From Comamonadaceae bacterium (GTDB taxonomy: Bacteria; Pseudomonadota; Gammaproteobacteria; Burkholderiales; Burkholderiaceae_C), in contig CANFJF010000002.1 in assembly GCA_947447355.1 (NCBI GenBank), positions 49,381 through 113,380 on the forward strand: a stretch of 64,000 bases of DNA, in the 5' to 3' direction. Below are positions 1-8,728 of the stretch, in pieces. Under the pieces are notes generated by a model, which ran no database searches, had not been told where the DNA came from, and worked only from the letters and a program-made list of their open reading frames with translations. The translations under genes were made by a program, and so were the position numbers. Each line of letters starts with the position of its first letter. The stretch's first letter is position 1.

Positions 1-129
1 ACCAGCGCAACGCTGCAGGCCGATGCTGACGTGCAGCGTTTTTATCTAGGCAACAACGGCGCCGCAGGCCAGCAACTGAGCTTTCGCGACGTCAAGCATT
101 ACAAGCGCCGAAAGCGCTGGCTGTCATGA
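1..129 (+). CDS. ABC transporter ATP-binding protein, C-terminal end only
   Basis: Only the last 42 codons are in the window, ending in TGA at 127-129. The tail reads ADADVQRFYLG, then a charged SFRDVKHYKRRKRWLS ending. ADVQRFYLG resembles the C-terminus of LivG/LivF-type ATPases of branched-chain amino acid ABC transporters, which in Burkholderiales are often encoded beside an acyl-CoA ligase. The stop overlaps the start of the next ligase gene (ATGA), so they are translationally coupled. The substrate cannot be told from the tail; the neighbours suggest an aromatic or branched carboxylic acid. Confidence 0.65.
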   Translation, partial: TSATLQADADVQRFYLGNNGAAGQQLSFRDVKHYKRRKRWLS

Positions 130-1952
130 ACGAAGTCGCACCCGAAATCCTGCGCATGACGTTGCCCCAGCGGCTCTTTCACTGGGCTCGACTGCGCCCG
201 CAAGAAGTTGCCCTGCGGCAAAAAGACAGGGGCATCTGGCAGCCCGTCAGTTGGTCGGGCTACGCCAATGCAGCCGCCCACTTCGGCCTCGGTCTGGTTG
301 AACTCGGGCTCAAGCGCGGCGAGCACGTCGCGATCCTCAGCGAGAACCGCAAAGAATGGGTGTACACGCAGCTCGGCGTCGGCTTGGTTCAAGGCGTGCC
401 GGCCGGCGTTTACCCAACGTCACCCGGGCCGGAAGTGGAGTACCTGCTCTCGCTGATCGGTGCGCCTTACATCGTCTGTGAAGACCAGGAACAATTGGAC
501 AAGGTGCTCGAAGTTCGCAGCCGCCTGCCAGGGCTGCGCTGCATCATCGTGATCGATCCGAAGGGGCTGCGTCACTACGACCAAAACGGCATCATGGCGT
601 TCAGCGACGTCACGGCGCTGGGCCGCCAGCGCGCGCTAGTGCTGCCGCAAGCTATACCGGATTACTTGGCCGCGCAGGACATGAACGACGTCGGGCTTGT
701 CGTCTTCACCTCAGGCTCCACCGGCCGTCCCAAAGCCGCGATGCTCACCTGGCTCGGCCTGTGCCGCGCCGGTGAAGGACTCAACACCGTGCTGCGCGCC
801 GGCCCGCAGGACAAGGTGGTGTCATACCTGCCGCTGTGCCACATGGCTGAGCAGATGTTCGCCGTGCAAGTGCCACTCACCACGGCGGCGGTTGTCAACT
901 TTGCCGAGAGCTTGCGCACCGTCCAGGAAGACCTGCGGGAGATCGCGCCACAAATCTTTCTGGCGGTGCCGCGTATCTGGGAAAAGTTTCATTCCGGCAT
1001 ACAGATCCATGCGCGTGAAGCGGGTGGCATGCGCTACTTTCTTTACCAAACAGCGATGTGCCAGATCGCACCGTTTGCCCACATGCCGCGCGTGGGCTGG
1101 AGCCTGTGGCAACACGTGCTGTGGCGGTTCTGGTACCTCACGCTGCTGCGCTCCTTGCTGAACTACGTGGGACTGCGCCGTTGCCGCATTGCCGTGTCCG
1201 GCAGCGCGCCGATCTCACCGGACATTTTGAAGTTCTTCAAGTCGCTGGGGCTGTCCGTGCGAGAGGCCTACGGGCTCACCGAAGCCTCTGGCGCCAGCAG
1301 CCTGCAGCCCAGCGATGCATCGCCGATGGGAACGGTGGGTGCGCCCTTTCCCGGCGTCGAAATGAAGCTTGCCGAAGACGGCGAGATCCTGCTGCGCGGT
1401 GAAGTGGTGTTTCGCGGTTACTACAACGCCCCGGCGGCCACGGCCGAAACATTGGACGATCAAGGCTGGCTGCACACGGGCGACATCGGCCGGCTGGAGC
1501 CAGGCCCGATGGGGGATGAATTGCGCATCGTCGATCGCAAAAAGGACATCATGATCACGGCTGGCGGTAAGAACATCACACCCAGCGAGATTGAGAATGC
1601 GATGCGCGTGAGCGCCTACATCAAGGAAGCCATCGTCATTGCTGACCGCAGGCGTTTTGTGGCTGCGCTGGTTCAGATCGATCCGGAAAGTGTTGGCAAG
1701 TGGGCCGAGGAGCAAGGCATCCCCTACACCAACTACCGCAGCCTCTCGGAGCTGGACCCCGTGCGCGAACTGATCCAGTCTGAGATCGACGCCGTCAATT
1801 CCCGCATGGCACAAGTGCAGCATGTGCGCAAATTCCACATTCTGGCGAAGGAGCTAGACCATGACGATGGCGAGGTGACCGCCACGATGAAGGTCAAGCG
1901 CTCAAGCATTGAGCAAAAGTACGGACATGTGATTGAGCAGCTGTACAACTAA
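126..1952 (+). CDS. AMP-dependent acyl-CoA synthetase (long-chain FadD15-like)
   Basis: This 608-residue protein is an ANL-superfamily ligase that adenylates a carboxylic acid and transfers it to CoA in the cytoplasm. Visible motifs are the P-loop-like A3 motif VVFTSGSTGRPKAAML near residues 192-207, YGLTEASG near 385, the LHTGDIG motif and DRKKDIMITAGGKNI near 470-485. Length fits long-chain acyl-CoA synthetases of the FadD15/AMP-forming type, which in Burkholderiales are frequently found with Liv-type ABC genes and act on aromatic or branched substrates. It overlaps the upstream ABC ATPase gene by 4 bases. The true substrate is not predictable from sequence. Confidence 0.88.
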   Translation: MNEVAPEILRMTLPQRLFHWARLRPQEVALRQKDRGIWQPVSWSGYANAAAHFGLGLVELGLKRGEHVAILSENRKEWVYTQLGVGLVQGVPAGVYPTSPGPEVEYLLSLIGAPYIVCEDQEQLDKVLEVRSRLPGLRCIIVIDPKGLRHYDQNGIMAFSDVTALGRQRALVLPQAIPDYLAAQDMNDVGLVVFTSGSTGRPKAAMLTWLGLCRAGEGLNTVLRAGPQDKVVSYLPLCHMAEQMFAVQVPLTTAAVVNFAESLRTVQEDLREIAPQIFLAVPRIWEKFHSGIQIHAREAGGMRYFLYQTAMCQIAPFAHMPRVGWSLWQHVLWRFWYLTLLRSLLNYVGLRRCRIAVSGSAPISPDILKFFKSLGLSVREAYGLTEASGASSLQPSDASPMGTVGAPFPGVEMKLAEDGEILLRGEVVFRGYYNAPAATAETLDDQGWLHTGDIGRLEPGPMGDELRIVDRKKDIMITAGGKNITPSEIENAMRVSAYIKEAIVIADRRRFVAALVQIDPESVGKWAEEQGIPYTNYRSLSELDPVRELIQSEIDAVNSRMAQVQHVRKFHILAKELDHDDGEVTATMKVKRSSIEQKYGHVIEQLYN

Positions 1953-2089
1953 CGTTTGTCACGCCTCAAGCCTTGAGCCAATTTCAACAAAAGTGAATAA
2001 ATCTCCATTGCCTCTGCATCGGTAGACCGCGATGCTCGGCGTGCCGGCACCCTCCTGGCGCGTCCGGCACCTCAACATAAGGAGACACG

Positions 2090-3076
2090 ATGACCCTCGC
2101 AAGACTCACCCGACGGCGCTTCGCCGCGATGACCGGTGCAATGACCGGCGCCGCATTTGTTTCGCAACTGCACGCGCAAACAGCCTGGCCGAACAAGCCC
2201 GTCCGTTTTGTCTTGGGTTACGCGCCTGGCGGTGGCTCTGATGTGATGGCGCGCACGGTGTCGCAGCCGATCGCGGATGCGATCGGCCAGAGCATCGTTG
2301 TCGATAACAAGCCTGGGGCCAGTGGCAACATCGGTACCGCCGAGGTAGCCCGCGCCGCGCCAGACGGCTACACCTTCATGGTCGGGCCAACCACGCAGGT
2401 CAGCGCCAATCCTTTTCTGTTCAAGCTGAACTTCAATCCGGCGACGGAACTTTTGCCGGTTGCCGCGCTCGGCCGCTTTCAGTTGCACCTCATCACCCGG
2501 GGGGATTTTCCGGCCAAGACCGTGCGCCAGTTGATCGAGTACGCGCGTGCCAACCCCGGCAAGCTGACCTACGCATCGACGGGTCCTGGCACGCCGCCAC
2601 ACTTGGTGGCCGAAGCCTTCCTGAAGCAGGCCGGTATCACCGCCTTGGCGGTGCCTTATCGCGGCTCGGGTCCGGCGCTGCAGGCCATGCTGGCCGGCGA
2701 GACCGATTTCACCATCGACCCGGGCGTCGCTTTTCCGCACGTCAAGGCCGGCAAACTTAACATGCTGGGTGTTGCCAGCGCCAAGCGGCCGCCGCTCTTT
2801 CCCGATGTCCCCACGTTGATCGAGTCGGGCGTGCCAGGCATGGAGTTCGATGCGTGGGTCGGCGTCTGGGCGCCCACAGGCACACCCGCGGACATCAGGG
2901 CCAAGATGTCCGCAGCCGTTGCGAAGTCGCTCATGCTGGCGTCGACAAAGGAGCGGTTTGCAGGGCTCAGCGGCGAAGCTTCTTTCCTGGACGCTGCCGC
3001 CTTTAAGGGGGTGATCGACCGCGAGACGGCCGTCTTCAGCACCCTGATCAAGGACCTCAACCTCAAGCTGGACTGA
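2090..3076 (+). CDS. Bug-family tripartite tricarboxylate transporter substrate-binding protein
   Basis: The 328-residue product begins with a basic region containing RRRF, a hydrophobic stretch and a cleavage-like LHAQ, so it is exported, possibly by Tat because of the twin arginines. The mature start (WPNKPVRFVLGYAPGGGSD) is the Bug/TctC hallmark: these periplasmic proteins bind carboxylates in a Venus-flytrap fold for TTT transporters. Burkholderiales carry many Bug genes without adjacent membrane subunits, and none are seen here. An AAGGAG ribosome site lies just before the ATG. It is followed after 7 bases by a dehydrogenase gene and probably shares its transcript. The ligand is unknown. 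Confidence 0.92.
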   Translation: MTLARLTRRRFAAMTGAMTGAAFVSQLHAQTAWPNKPVRFVLGYAPGGGSDVMARTVSQPIADAIGQSIVVDNKPGASGNIGTAEVARAAPDGYTFMVGPTTQVSANPFLFKLNFNPATELLPVAALGRFQLHLITRGDFPAKTVRQLIEYARANPGKLTYASTGPGTPPHLVAEAFLKQAGITALAVPYRGSGPALQAMLAGETDFTIDPGVAFPHVKAGKLNMLGVASAKRPPLFPDVPTLIESGVPGMEFDAWVGVWAPTGTPADIRAKMSAAVAKSLMLASTKERFAGLSGEASFLDAAAFKGVIDRETAVFSTLIKDLNLKLD

Positions 3077-3083
3077 GCACGCC

Positions 3084-3959
3084 ATGAGCCAAGACAGCGT
3101 TGCTTTCATCGGTCTTGGTGACATGGGCGAGCCAATGGCCCACAACCTGTTGGCTGCGGGTTTTCGCGTCACGGTGTTCGATGTGCGCGCGGAACCGCTG
3201 GCGCTGGCGCGCGACAAAGGTGCCAGCGTTGCGACCTCATTGGCCGACATTCCGGGGCAATGCCCGGTCATTGGTCTGTGCCTGTGGAACGAGCAGCAGT
3301 TTCATGAGGTGCTGCACGGCGAGCAGGGTCTTTTTCAGAGTACCGCCAAAGACGTGACCCTGCTGATCCACAGCACGGTCACGCCTCAACTGGTGGAGCG
3401 GGTGGCAGAGGCCTGCGCTGCCCGGGGCTGGACGGTGCTGGATGCGCCGGTCAGCGGCGGGCGCGCGGGCTCGGTGGCGGCAACGCTGACGCTCATGGTG
3501 GGCGGTGACAAAGCCGCCTTCGACCGCTGCCAGCCGTATTTCAAGGCGGTGGGCAAACATGTGTTTCACGTGGGCTCGTGCCCTGGTGCGGGGGCTGTGG
3601 CCAAACTGTGCAACAACCTCATGGCGCTGTGCAATATCTTTGCCTTGGCCGAAGCCACGCAACTTGGCTCAGCCTATGGGGTGGACGAGAAGACGATGCT
3701 GGAGGTGGCTCGTGTCAGCACCGGCAACTCTTGGTGGATTGAAAACTGGGGCTTCTTTGACAACCTCATCAGCACGCACGTACAACCCGATGTTCTGTCC
3801 AAAGACTTGTGGGAGTGTGTGGAAGCAGGGCGCGAGAAAGGTCTGGAGCTGGTGATTGCAGGTGTGACCGCGCTCAGCGCGCCTCGGCTGACGCGCGAGC
3901 GACTAGAGCGCTTGGGTCGGTTGGCGCAGCTAGGTGACGCTGCTTCGCACGACCAGTGA
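3084..3959 (+). CDS. NAD(P)-dependent oxidoreductase, 3-hydroxyisobutyrate dehydrogenase family
   Basis: The 291-residue protein starts with the nucleotide-binding motif FIGLGDMGEPMAHNLLAAGF (beta-hydroxyacid dehydrogenase signature), has the substrate-loop motif DAPVSGGRAGS near residues 120-130 and the catalytic Lys in GAVAKLCNN near 170. Family members oxidise 3-hydroxyisobutyrate, tartronate semialdehyde or related beta-hydroxyacids in the cytoplasm. It lies between the Bug protein and an acyl-CoA ligase with no gap on either side, so it probably handles an intermediate of the same pathway. Length is normal (about 290-300). Confidence 0.88.
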   Translation: MSQDSVAFIGLGDMGEPMAHNLLAAGFRVTVFDVRAEPLALARDKGASVATSLADIPGQCPVIGLCLWNEQQFHEVLHGEQGLFQSTAKDVTLLIHSTVTPQLVERVAEACAARGWTVLDAPVSGGRAGSVAATLTLMVGGDKAAFDRCQPYFKAVGKHVFHVGSCPGAGAVAKLCNNLMALCNIFALAEATQLGSAYGVDEKTMLEVARVSTGNSWWIENWGFFDNLISTHVQPDVLSKDLWECVEAGREKGLELVIAGVTALSAPRLTRERLERLGRLAQLGDAASHDQ

Positions 3960-5945
3960 ATGTGTATGTCCACCACGCCTTCACAGATTGACGCTGGCGC
4001 TTACCGCTGGCACCCCACGCGCGAAATGGCAGAACAGAGTAATCTGCGCGCCTTCCTGGACACCCTTGGGCTTGCGAGTTATCAAGATCTGCTGGCGCTG
4101 TCGAACCATGACCCCGACCGTTTCTGGCGCGCCGTGCTCGACTTCGCTGACATCCGCTTTTTTCGGCCATATGACGCGATCAGCGACCTGTCGCGCGGAC
4201 TGCCTTGGGCACGTTGGTGCGTGGGCGGCACGACCAATGTCGTCCTCAATGTTTTGGACCGGCACATGGAAGAAGGTCGCGGTGGCGCGACCGCGATCAC
4301 TTGGGTCGCCGAGACGGGCGGTACCAAGGTCTGGACCTATGACGAACTCAACCGCCAGACCTGTCGGATTGCGGCCGGCTTAGACCGCCTAGGCTGCCGC
4401 AGTGGCGATGTCGTCGCGCTGTACTTGCCGACGGTGCCCGAGGCGGTCGCCACCTTGTTGGCGGTGGCCAAGCTCGGTGCTGTGGTGCTGCCACTGTTCT
4501 CGGGCTTTGGCGCCGAGTCGGTCGCCACGCGGGTCAATGCAGCGGGTGCACGCTTCATCGTCTGTGCCGATGGCACACGCCGTCGTGGCAAAACCATCGC
4601 CATGAAATCGGTGATCGACGAGGCCATGGCGGCCATGCCGGGTGTGGCGCATGTGGTGGTGCTGGACAGTGCCGGTGTGGCTTGTGAATTTGACCCGCAG
4701 CACGATGTGTCTTGGAAGGACTTTCTGGACGGCACGCCCGAACACTATCCCACCGCAGAAGTGGACGCGGAGACGCCACTGCTGATCATGTACACCTCTG
4801 GCACCACCGGGTTGCCGAAGGGCGCCGTGCATACCCACTGCGGTTTCCTCGCCAAGATGGCGCTGGATTACATCATCTTCAACGATGTCAAACACACCGA
4901 CCGCTGGCTCTGGATGTCGGACCTGGGTTGGTTCGTGGTGCCTGCAAAAATCGTCGGCGCGTTTCTCGCCGGCGCCAGCATTGTGCTGGCAGAAGGCGTG
5001 CCTGACTACCCCGCCGGCGACCGCCTGCTGCAAATCGTTTCTGACCAGCGCGTCTCTGTGTTCGGCATGTCGCCCACGGTGGCGCGCATGCTCCGGGCCG
5101 CGGTCAATGGCACAGCGCCGCGTCAAGACCTGTCGGCGTTGCGCATCATCATTTCCGGCGGTGAGCCTTGGGACATGCCGACTTGGGAGTGGGTCATGCA
5201 GCACATGTGCCACGGCGTTGCGCCCATCTTGAACCATTGCGGCGGCACGGAACTGGGCGCACTCGTCCTGTGTTCAATCCTCGACCCGATGAATCCGGGC
5301 GGCTTTTCGGGCCCTTCACCGGGCACGGGCGCAGACATTGTGAATGCGCAGGGCCATAGCGTCGGGCCCGGTGAAGTCGGCGAGCTCGTCATGCGCAACG
5401 CCTCCATGGGGACCACTCGCGGGCTGTGGCGAGATCCCGAGCGCTACCTCGCGTCTTACTGGTCACGCATCCCGGGTGTGTGGGTCCAGGGCGATCTTGC
5501 CTCGCGCGACGAACTCGGTATTTGGTACGTCCATGGCCGCTCAGACGACACGCTCAAGATTGCCGGCAAACGCATGGGCCCGGCCGAGATCGAGACCGCA
5601 CTGCTGGTGAGCGGCGAGATCATTGAAGCGGCGGCCGTGGCCGTGGCCGACCCGATCAAGGGCTCAGCCCTCGTCTGCGTGGTGGTGCCCAAGCCCGGAC
5701 TCGACTTGAAAGCACTGGGCGAGCGCCTGAAAAAAGTGGTCGTGCAAAAGCTGGGCAGTTCTTACGCGCCGCGTGACGTTTTGTTTGTGGATGAACTGCC
5801 CAAGAATCGCACCAACAAGCTGGTTCGACGCTTGGTGCGCAACGCACTGATGGACGAAACGCCCGGCGACTTGTCTTCCATCGTCAACCCGGAAGTGGTG
5901 GGCCGCATCCGCACCGACTGGCTGCAATTGAAGGATCACCCGTGA
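3960..5945 (+). CDS. AMP-dependent synthetase, acetyl-/acetoacetyl-CoA synthetase-like
   Basis: The 661-residue ANL ligase has an N-terminal extension typical of acetyl-CoA/propionyl-CoA synthetases, the A3 motif YTSGTTGLPKGAVHTH near residue 277, a YVHGRSDDTLKIAGKRMGP stretch (A8 hinge) near 527-545 and the C-terminal catalytic lysine in PKNRTNKLVRR. It should form an acyl-CoA from a short or medium acid. The ATG directly abuts the preceding stop; an alternative in-frame ATG lies two codons later. Its TGA is overlapped by the GTG of the enoyl-CoA hydratase gene, indicating coupled translation and shared pathway. It is clearly a different subfamily from the ligase at 126-1952. Confidence 0.85.
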   Translation: MCMSTTPSQIDAGAYRWHPTREMAEQSNLRAFLDTLGLASYQDLLALSNHDPDRFWRAVLDFADIRFFRPYDAISDLSRGLPWARWCVGGTTNVVLNVLDRHMEEGRGGATAITWVAETGGTKVWTYDELNRQTCRIAAGLDRLGCRSGDVVALYLPTVPEAVATLLAVAKLGAVVLPLFSGFGAESVATRVNAAGARFIVCADGTRRRGKTIAMKSVIDEAMAAMPGVAHVVVLDSAGVACEFDPQHDVSWKDFLDGTPEHYPTAEVDAETPLLIMYTSGTTGLPKGAVHTHCGFLAKMALDYIIFNDVKHTDRWLWMSDLGWFVVPAKIVGAFLAGASIVLAEGVPDYPAGDRLLQIVSDQRVSVFGMSPTVARMLRAAVNGTAPRQDLSALRIIISGGEPWDMPTWEWVMQHMCHGVAPILNHCGGTELGALVLCSILDPMNPGGFSGPSPGTGADIVNAQGHSVGPGEVGELVMRNASMGTTRGLWRDPERYLASYWSRIPGVWVQGDLASRDELGIWYVHGRSDDTLKIAGKRMGPAEIETALLVSGEIIEAAAVAVADPIKGSALVCVVVPKPGLDLKALGERLKKVVVQKLGSSYAPRDVLFVDELPKNRTNKLVRRLVRNALMDETPGDLSSIVNPEVVGRIRTDWLQLKDHP

Positions 5946-6739
5946 AGTACCCTGACTACGAATCGCTGGTGCTCGACCGTCCGGCTGAACGCGTCCTGCG
6001 CGTGACGCTGTCGCGCGGCACGATGAATGCGATGAACTACCAATTGCACAGCGACCTGGCTGAGATTTGGCGATTGATCGATGACGACCCAGATACGGCA
6101 GTGGCTATCGTGACCGGGCAAGGCGATGTGTTCTCTGCCGGTGCTGATTTTGCGATGCTCGATGCCATCGTTGAAGACAGTCTGTGGCGCGAACGCATGT
6201 GGAAGGACGGACGGCGCTTGGTCGAAAACATGATTCACATGAGCAAGCCCGTCATCTCGGCCATCAATGGCACGGCTGCCGGCAGCGGACTGGTCGTGGC
6301 CCTGCTCGCCGACATCTCGATCGTGGGCGCTAATGTCAAGCTGGTGGATCCACACACCCGCATTGGTGTGGCCACGGGCGACCATGCCGCCATCATTTGG
6401 CCGTTGCTGTGCAGCTTTGCCAAGGCCAAGTATTACCTGTTGATGGGTGAGCCCATCTTGGGCGAAGAGGCCGAACGGATCGGGCTGGTCAGCTTCTCTG
6501 TACCAGACGACCAGGTGCAACAGCGCGCGCTGGATATTGCGACCCGGCTAGCGTCCGGCTCCGCCTCGGCCACCCGCTTCACCAAGTATTCAATGAACAA
6601 CTGGTTGCGCGTCATGTGGCCCACTTTTGATGCTTCTCTGGCTTTGGAAATCCTGGGTTTCAGTAGCCCCGACGCAAGGGAGGGCGTCGCCGCGTTGAAA
6701 GAGCGTCGTCAGCCGCGTTTCGGCCCCTCTGGCGCCTAG
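5942..6739 (+). CDS. Enoyl-CoA hydratase/isomerase family protein
   Basis: The 265-residue crotonase-fold protein starts at a GTG that overlaps the upstream stop (GTGA). The oxyanion-hole segments are visible as VFSAGADFAML near residues 60-70 and NGTAAGSGLVVALLADI near 105-120, followed by DPHTRIGVATGDHAAIIWPL where catalytic acids usually sit. Such enzymes hydrate, isomerise or cleave acyl-CoA thioesters. In this operon it would act on the thioester made by one of the two ligases. Its own stop ends the GC-rich, tightly packed gene run that began upstream of the window. Confidence 0.88.
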   Translation: MKYPDYESLVLDRPAERVLRVTLSRGTMNAMNYQLHSDLAEIWRLIDDDPDTAVAIVTGQGDVFSAGADFAMLDAIVEDSLWRERMWKDGRRLVENMIHMSKPVISAINGTAAGSGLVVALLADISIVGANVKLVDPHTRIGVATGDHAAIIWPLLCSFAKAKYYLLMGEPILGEEAERIGLVSFSVPDDQVQQRALDIATRLASGSASATRFTKYSMNNWLRVMWPTFDASLALEILGFSSPDAREGVAALKERRQPRFGPSGA

Positions 6740-6816
6740 CATGTGGTCACGCTCAACTCGCCAATCATGCAATCCACGCCAGTTGTAACAGACAACTCAA
6801 AGCATCACGCTTCTCA

Positions 6817-7608
6817 ATGGATGACTGCGCTATGACAAGCCCTTTACGGCCACTCGCTAATCGAGTCGCTATCGTGACTGGCGGAGCGTCTGGCATTGGA
6901 AAGGCGATTGTTTTTGCCTTGTGTGCAGAGGGGGCCAGCGTGGCCATCATTGACAAAGACGAGTCGTTGCTCAACCACTTTGCAGAGGCATTGCGAGAGA
7001 AAGGGCTGCTCTGCAACGCGTATCGATTTGATCTCAGTCAGCACAAAGAGATTCCAGCTTTGGTTGATTCAATCCATCAAGCCTTCGGACGCATTGACAT
7101 CTTGGTCAACTCTGCCGGTTTGATTGACAGTGGGCGAACTTTACTGGACATCGACGAAAGCACCTGGGACTTGATTCACGGTGTGAACTTGAAAGCGCCC
7201 CTCTGGCTCATGCAGGCGGTGGCCAAACACATGATTCAAAAAGGGGAGGGCGGGAGGATCGTCAACGTGACATCGAGTTCGGCTTTTCGCGCCGTCATGT
7301 CGTACCCCGCGTACGGCAGTTCTAAAGCCGGTCTGACACAACTCACGCGATCGGCTGCTGCCGAGTTAGGGGCTTACGACATCAACGTCAATTGTGTCGC
7401 TCCAGGGGTCACTGTGACGCCATTGGTTGAACGTATAGCGGGTCTTGCAGGGACTCAAAAACTGTCTGAAGAAGGGCCGCTGGCTAATTTGCTCAAACGC
7501 CCATCTTTGCCAGAAGACGTGGCAAGTGTGGTGCGGTTTTTATGCCTGCCTGAGAGCCGTCAGATCACCGGTCAGACGATTCATACCAGCGCCGGCGCCA
7601 TTGTTTAG
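6817..7608 (+). CDS. Short-chain dehydrogenase/reductase (SDR)
   Basis: The 263-residue protein has the classical SDR cofactor motif TGGASGIGKA near residues 20-30, the NSAG motif, a serine-rich TSSSAF strand and the catalytic YGSSK (YxxxK). It is an NAD(P)-dependent alcohol/ketone or dihydrodiol dehydrogenase candidate. In a ring-hydroxylating oxygenase cassette, an SDR commonly rearomatises a cis-dihydrodiol, which is an inference here. A second in-frame ATG at 6832 gives a start (MTSPLRPLANRV) closer to family N-termini; no ribosome site clearly decides. Base composition from here to about 9997 looks AT-richer than the genes before it. Confidence 0.9.
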   Translation: MDDCAMTSPLRPLANRVAIVTGGASGIGKAIVFALCAEGASVAIIDKDESLLNHFAEALREKGLLCNAYRFDLSQHKEIPALVDSIHQAFGRIDILVNSAGLIDSGRTLLDIDESTWDLIHGVNLKAPLWLMQAVAKHMIQKGEGGRIVNVTSSSAFRAVMSYPAYGSSKAGLTQLTRSAAAELGAYDINVNCVAPGVTVTPLVERIAGLAGTQKLSEEGPLANLLKRPSLPEDVASVVRFLCLPESRQITGQTIHTSAGAIV

Positions 7609-7663
7609 GGTTGTCTATCTTGGTGGTTTTTTAATTGATTTTTCGATCAAAAAGGATTTCTAA

Positions 7664-8146
7664 ATGGCAGACATGATGAGCGACACGAATGCCGGGACGC
7701 TACGGGCCAAAAAGGAAACAGGCAATCGGTTCACCGACACAAACAAGATTCCCTGGACGGCTTTCTTCTTGAACGGTGTTGACTACAAATTGCTGGACTT
7801 TGCAGGTGACCGTTGCACCTTGCTGGTCAAGGTTGAAAAAGGCACCAAGTTGGCGATTCATCAGCACCTCAAGCCTGTAGAGCTCTATCTGATCTCGGGT
7901 TCATTTGGCTATACCGATCCTGAAACAGGGCACACCGACATGATTTATGCCGGTGGGTATTTGTATGAGCCGCCTGGCACCGTTCACGAGCCCACGTCGC
8001 CAGACGGTTTTATGGGCGTGGCGGTGATTCATGGGCACGTGCTTGGTTTTTCAGCGGATGGTCAGGAAGTTCGCATTGGCCCGGAGGACTACTACCGGCG
8101 CGCGAAAGAGAACAACGCCGTTGCCCATTTGGGCCTAGAGCCTTGA
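7664..8146 (+). CDS. Cupin-domain protein, 2,4'-dihydroxyacetophenone dioxygenase-like
   Basis: The 160-residue single-domain cupin has the motif-1 histidines in HQHLKPVELYLISGSFGY and a motif-2-like YEPPGTVHEPTSP, which together can bind a metal such as iron. The arrangement resembles the ChrR/2,4'-dihydroxyacetophenone dioxygenase-like cupin group. A good ribosome site (AAGGA) sits 8 bases before the ATG. It lies between an SDR and the oxygenase subunits, so it could be a ring- or side-chain-cleaving dioxygenase or an accessory isomerase of the same pathway. A catalytic role is inferred, not shown. Confidence 0.75.
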   Translation: MADMMSDTNAGTLRAKKETGNRFTDTNKIPWTAFFLNGVDYKLLDFAGDRCTLLVKVEKGTKLAIHQHLKPVELYLISGSFGYTDPETGHTDMIYAGGYLYEPPGTVHEPTSPDGFMGVAVIHGHVLGFSADGQEVRIGPEDYYRRAKENNAVAHLGLEP

Positions 8147-8158
8147 CGTTGATTCCGC

Positions 8159-8175
8159 TGATATCTTGAATATCA
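8159..8175. repeat. Inverted repeat between cupin and oxygenase genes
   Basis: TGATAT, five bases, then ATATCA form a perfect dyad in the 64-base gap before the oxygenase small-subunit gene. It could be an mRNA processing hairpin or an operator; no poly-T follows, so it is not an obvious terminator. Short dyads like this occur by chance. Confidence 0.25.
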
Positions 8176-8210
8176 AGGGATGAGAGTACAGACCATAAGA
8201 GGGGTTTTTA

Positions 8211-8702
8211 ATGGGCAGAAGAAGCGGGAATTTTTCATTGGAAATCAAACAATCCGTCCGGGATCTGTACGACGACTACGCCGCCGTTCTGGACGCGATG
8301 GACATCGAGGGATGGGCGGGATTTTTTACGGATGACGCTTTGTATCGCGTCATTGCGCGCGAGAGCTATGCCTTGGGACTTTCGCACGCCACTATTTATT
8401 GCGATGGCATCGGCATGATCAAAGACCGGGTGACGATGCTTGACAAGGTGGCCGTGTATGAGCCGCGTGTCCTCAGGCATTTCATCACGGGTGTAAGGAT
8501 CCATTCCGTGACTGATCAAGTCATCAAGGCATCGGCCAACTTCCAAATCATCGAGTCTCTGTTTGATGCCGAACCGCAGCTGCTGATGGTCGGTGAATAC
8601 AGGGATGAAATTGTCATGGCCGAAGCTGGCGCTAAGTTCCGTTGCCGTGACGCTATTTACGACCAGTATCGCGTCAGGACCACGCTGATCGTTCCTGTCT
8701 AA
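8211..8702 (+). CDS. Aromatic-ring-hydroxylating dioxygenase small (beta) subunit
   Basis: The 163-residue product matches the size and layout of Rieske oxygenase beta subunits (SnoaL-like fold): an N-terminal helix with LYDDYAAVLDAMDIEGWAGF, then the long beta-sheet region including VLRHFITGVRI and a C-terminal RCRDAIYDQYRVRTTLIVPV. Beta subunits are structural partners of the catalytic alpha subunit. An AGAGGGG ribosome site precedes the ATG. Unusually for some systems, the beta gene comes before the alpha gene; only 26 bases separate them. NagH of salicylate 5-hydroxylase is a similar-sized relative. Confidence 0.88.
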   Translation: MGRRSGNFSLEIKQSVRDLYDDYAAVLDAMDIEGWAGFFTDDALYRVIARESYALGLSHATIYCDGIGMIKDRVTMLDKVAVYEPRVLRHFITGVRIHSVTDQVIKASANFQIIESLFDAEPQLLMVGEYRDEIVMAEAGAKFRCRDAIYDQYRVRTTLIVPV

Positions 8703-8728
8703 GCAGCCAATAAATCAAGGGAAACGTC

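Noticed and set aside
2072..3271. Long minus-strand open frame of 399 codons opposite the Bug and dehydrogenase genes
   Set aside because: It is antisense to two well-supported genes and its translation has no membrane, signal or domain pattern; GC-rich coding DNA often leaves such frames open.
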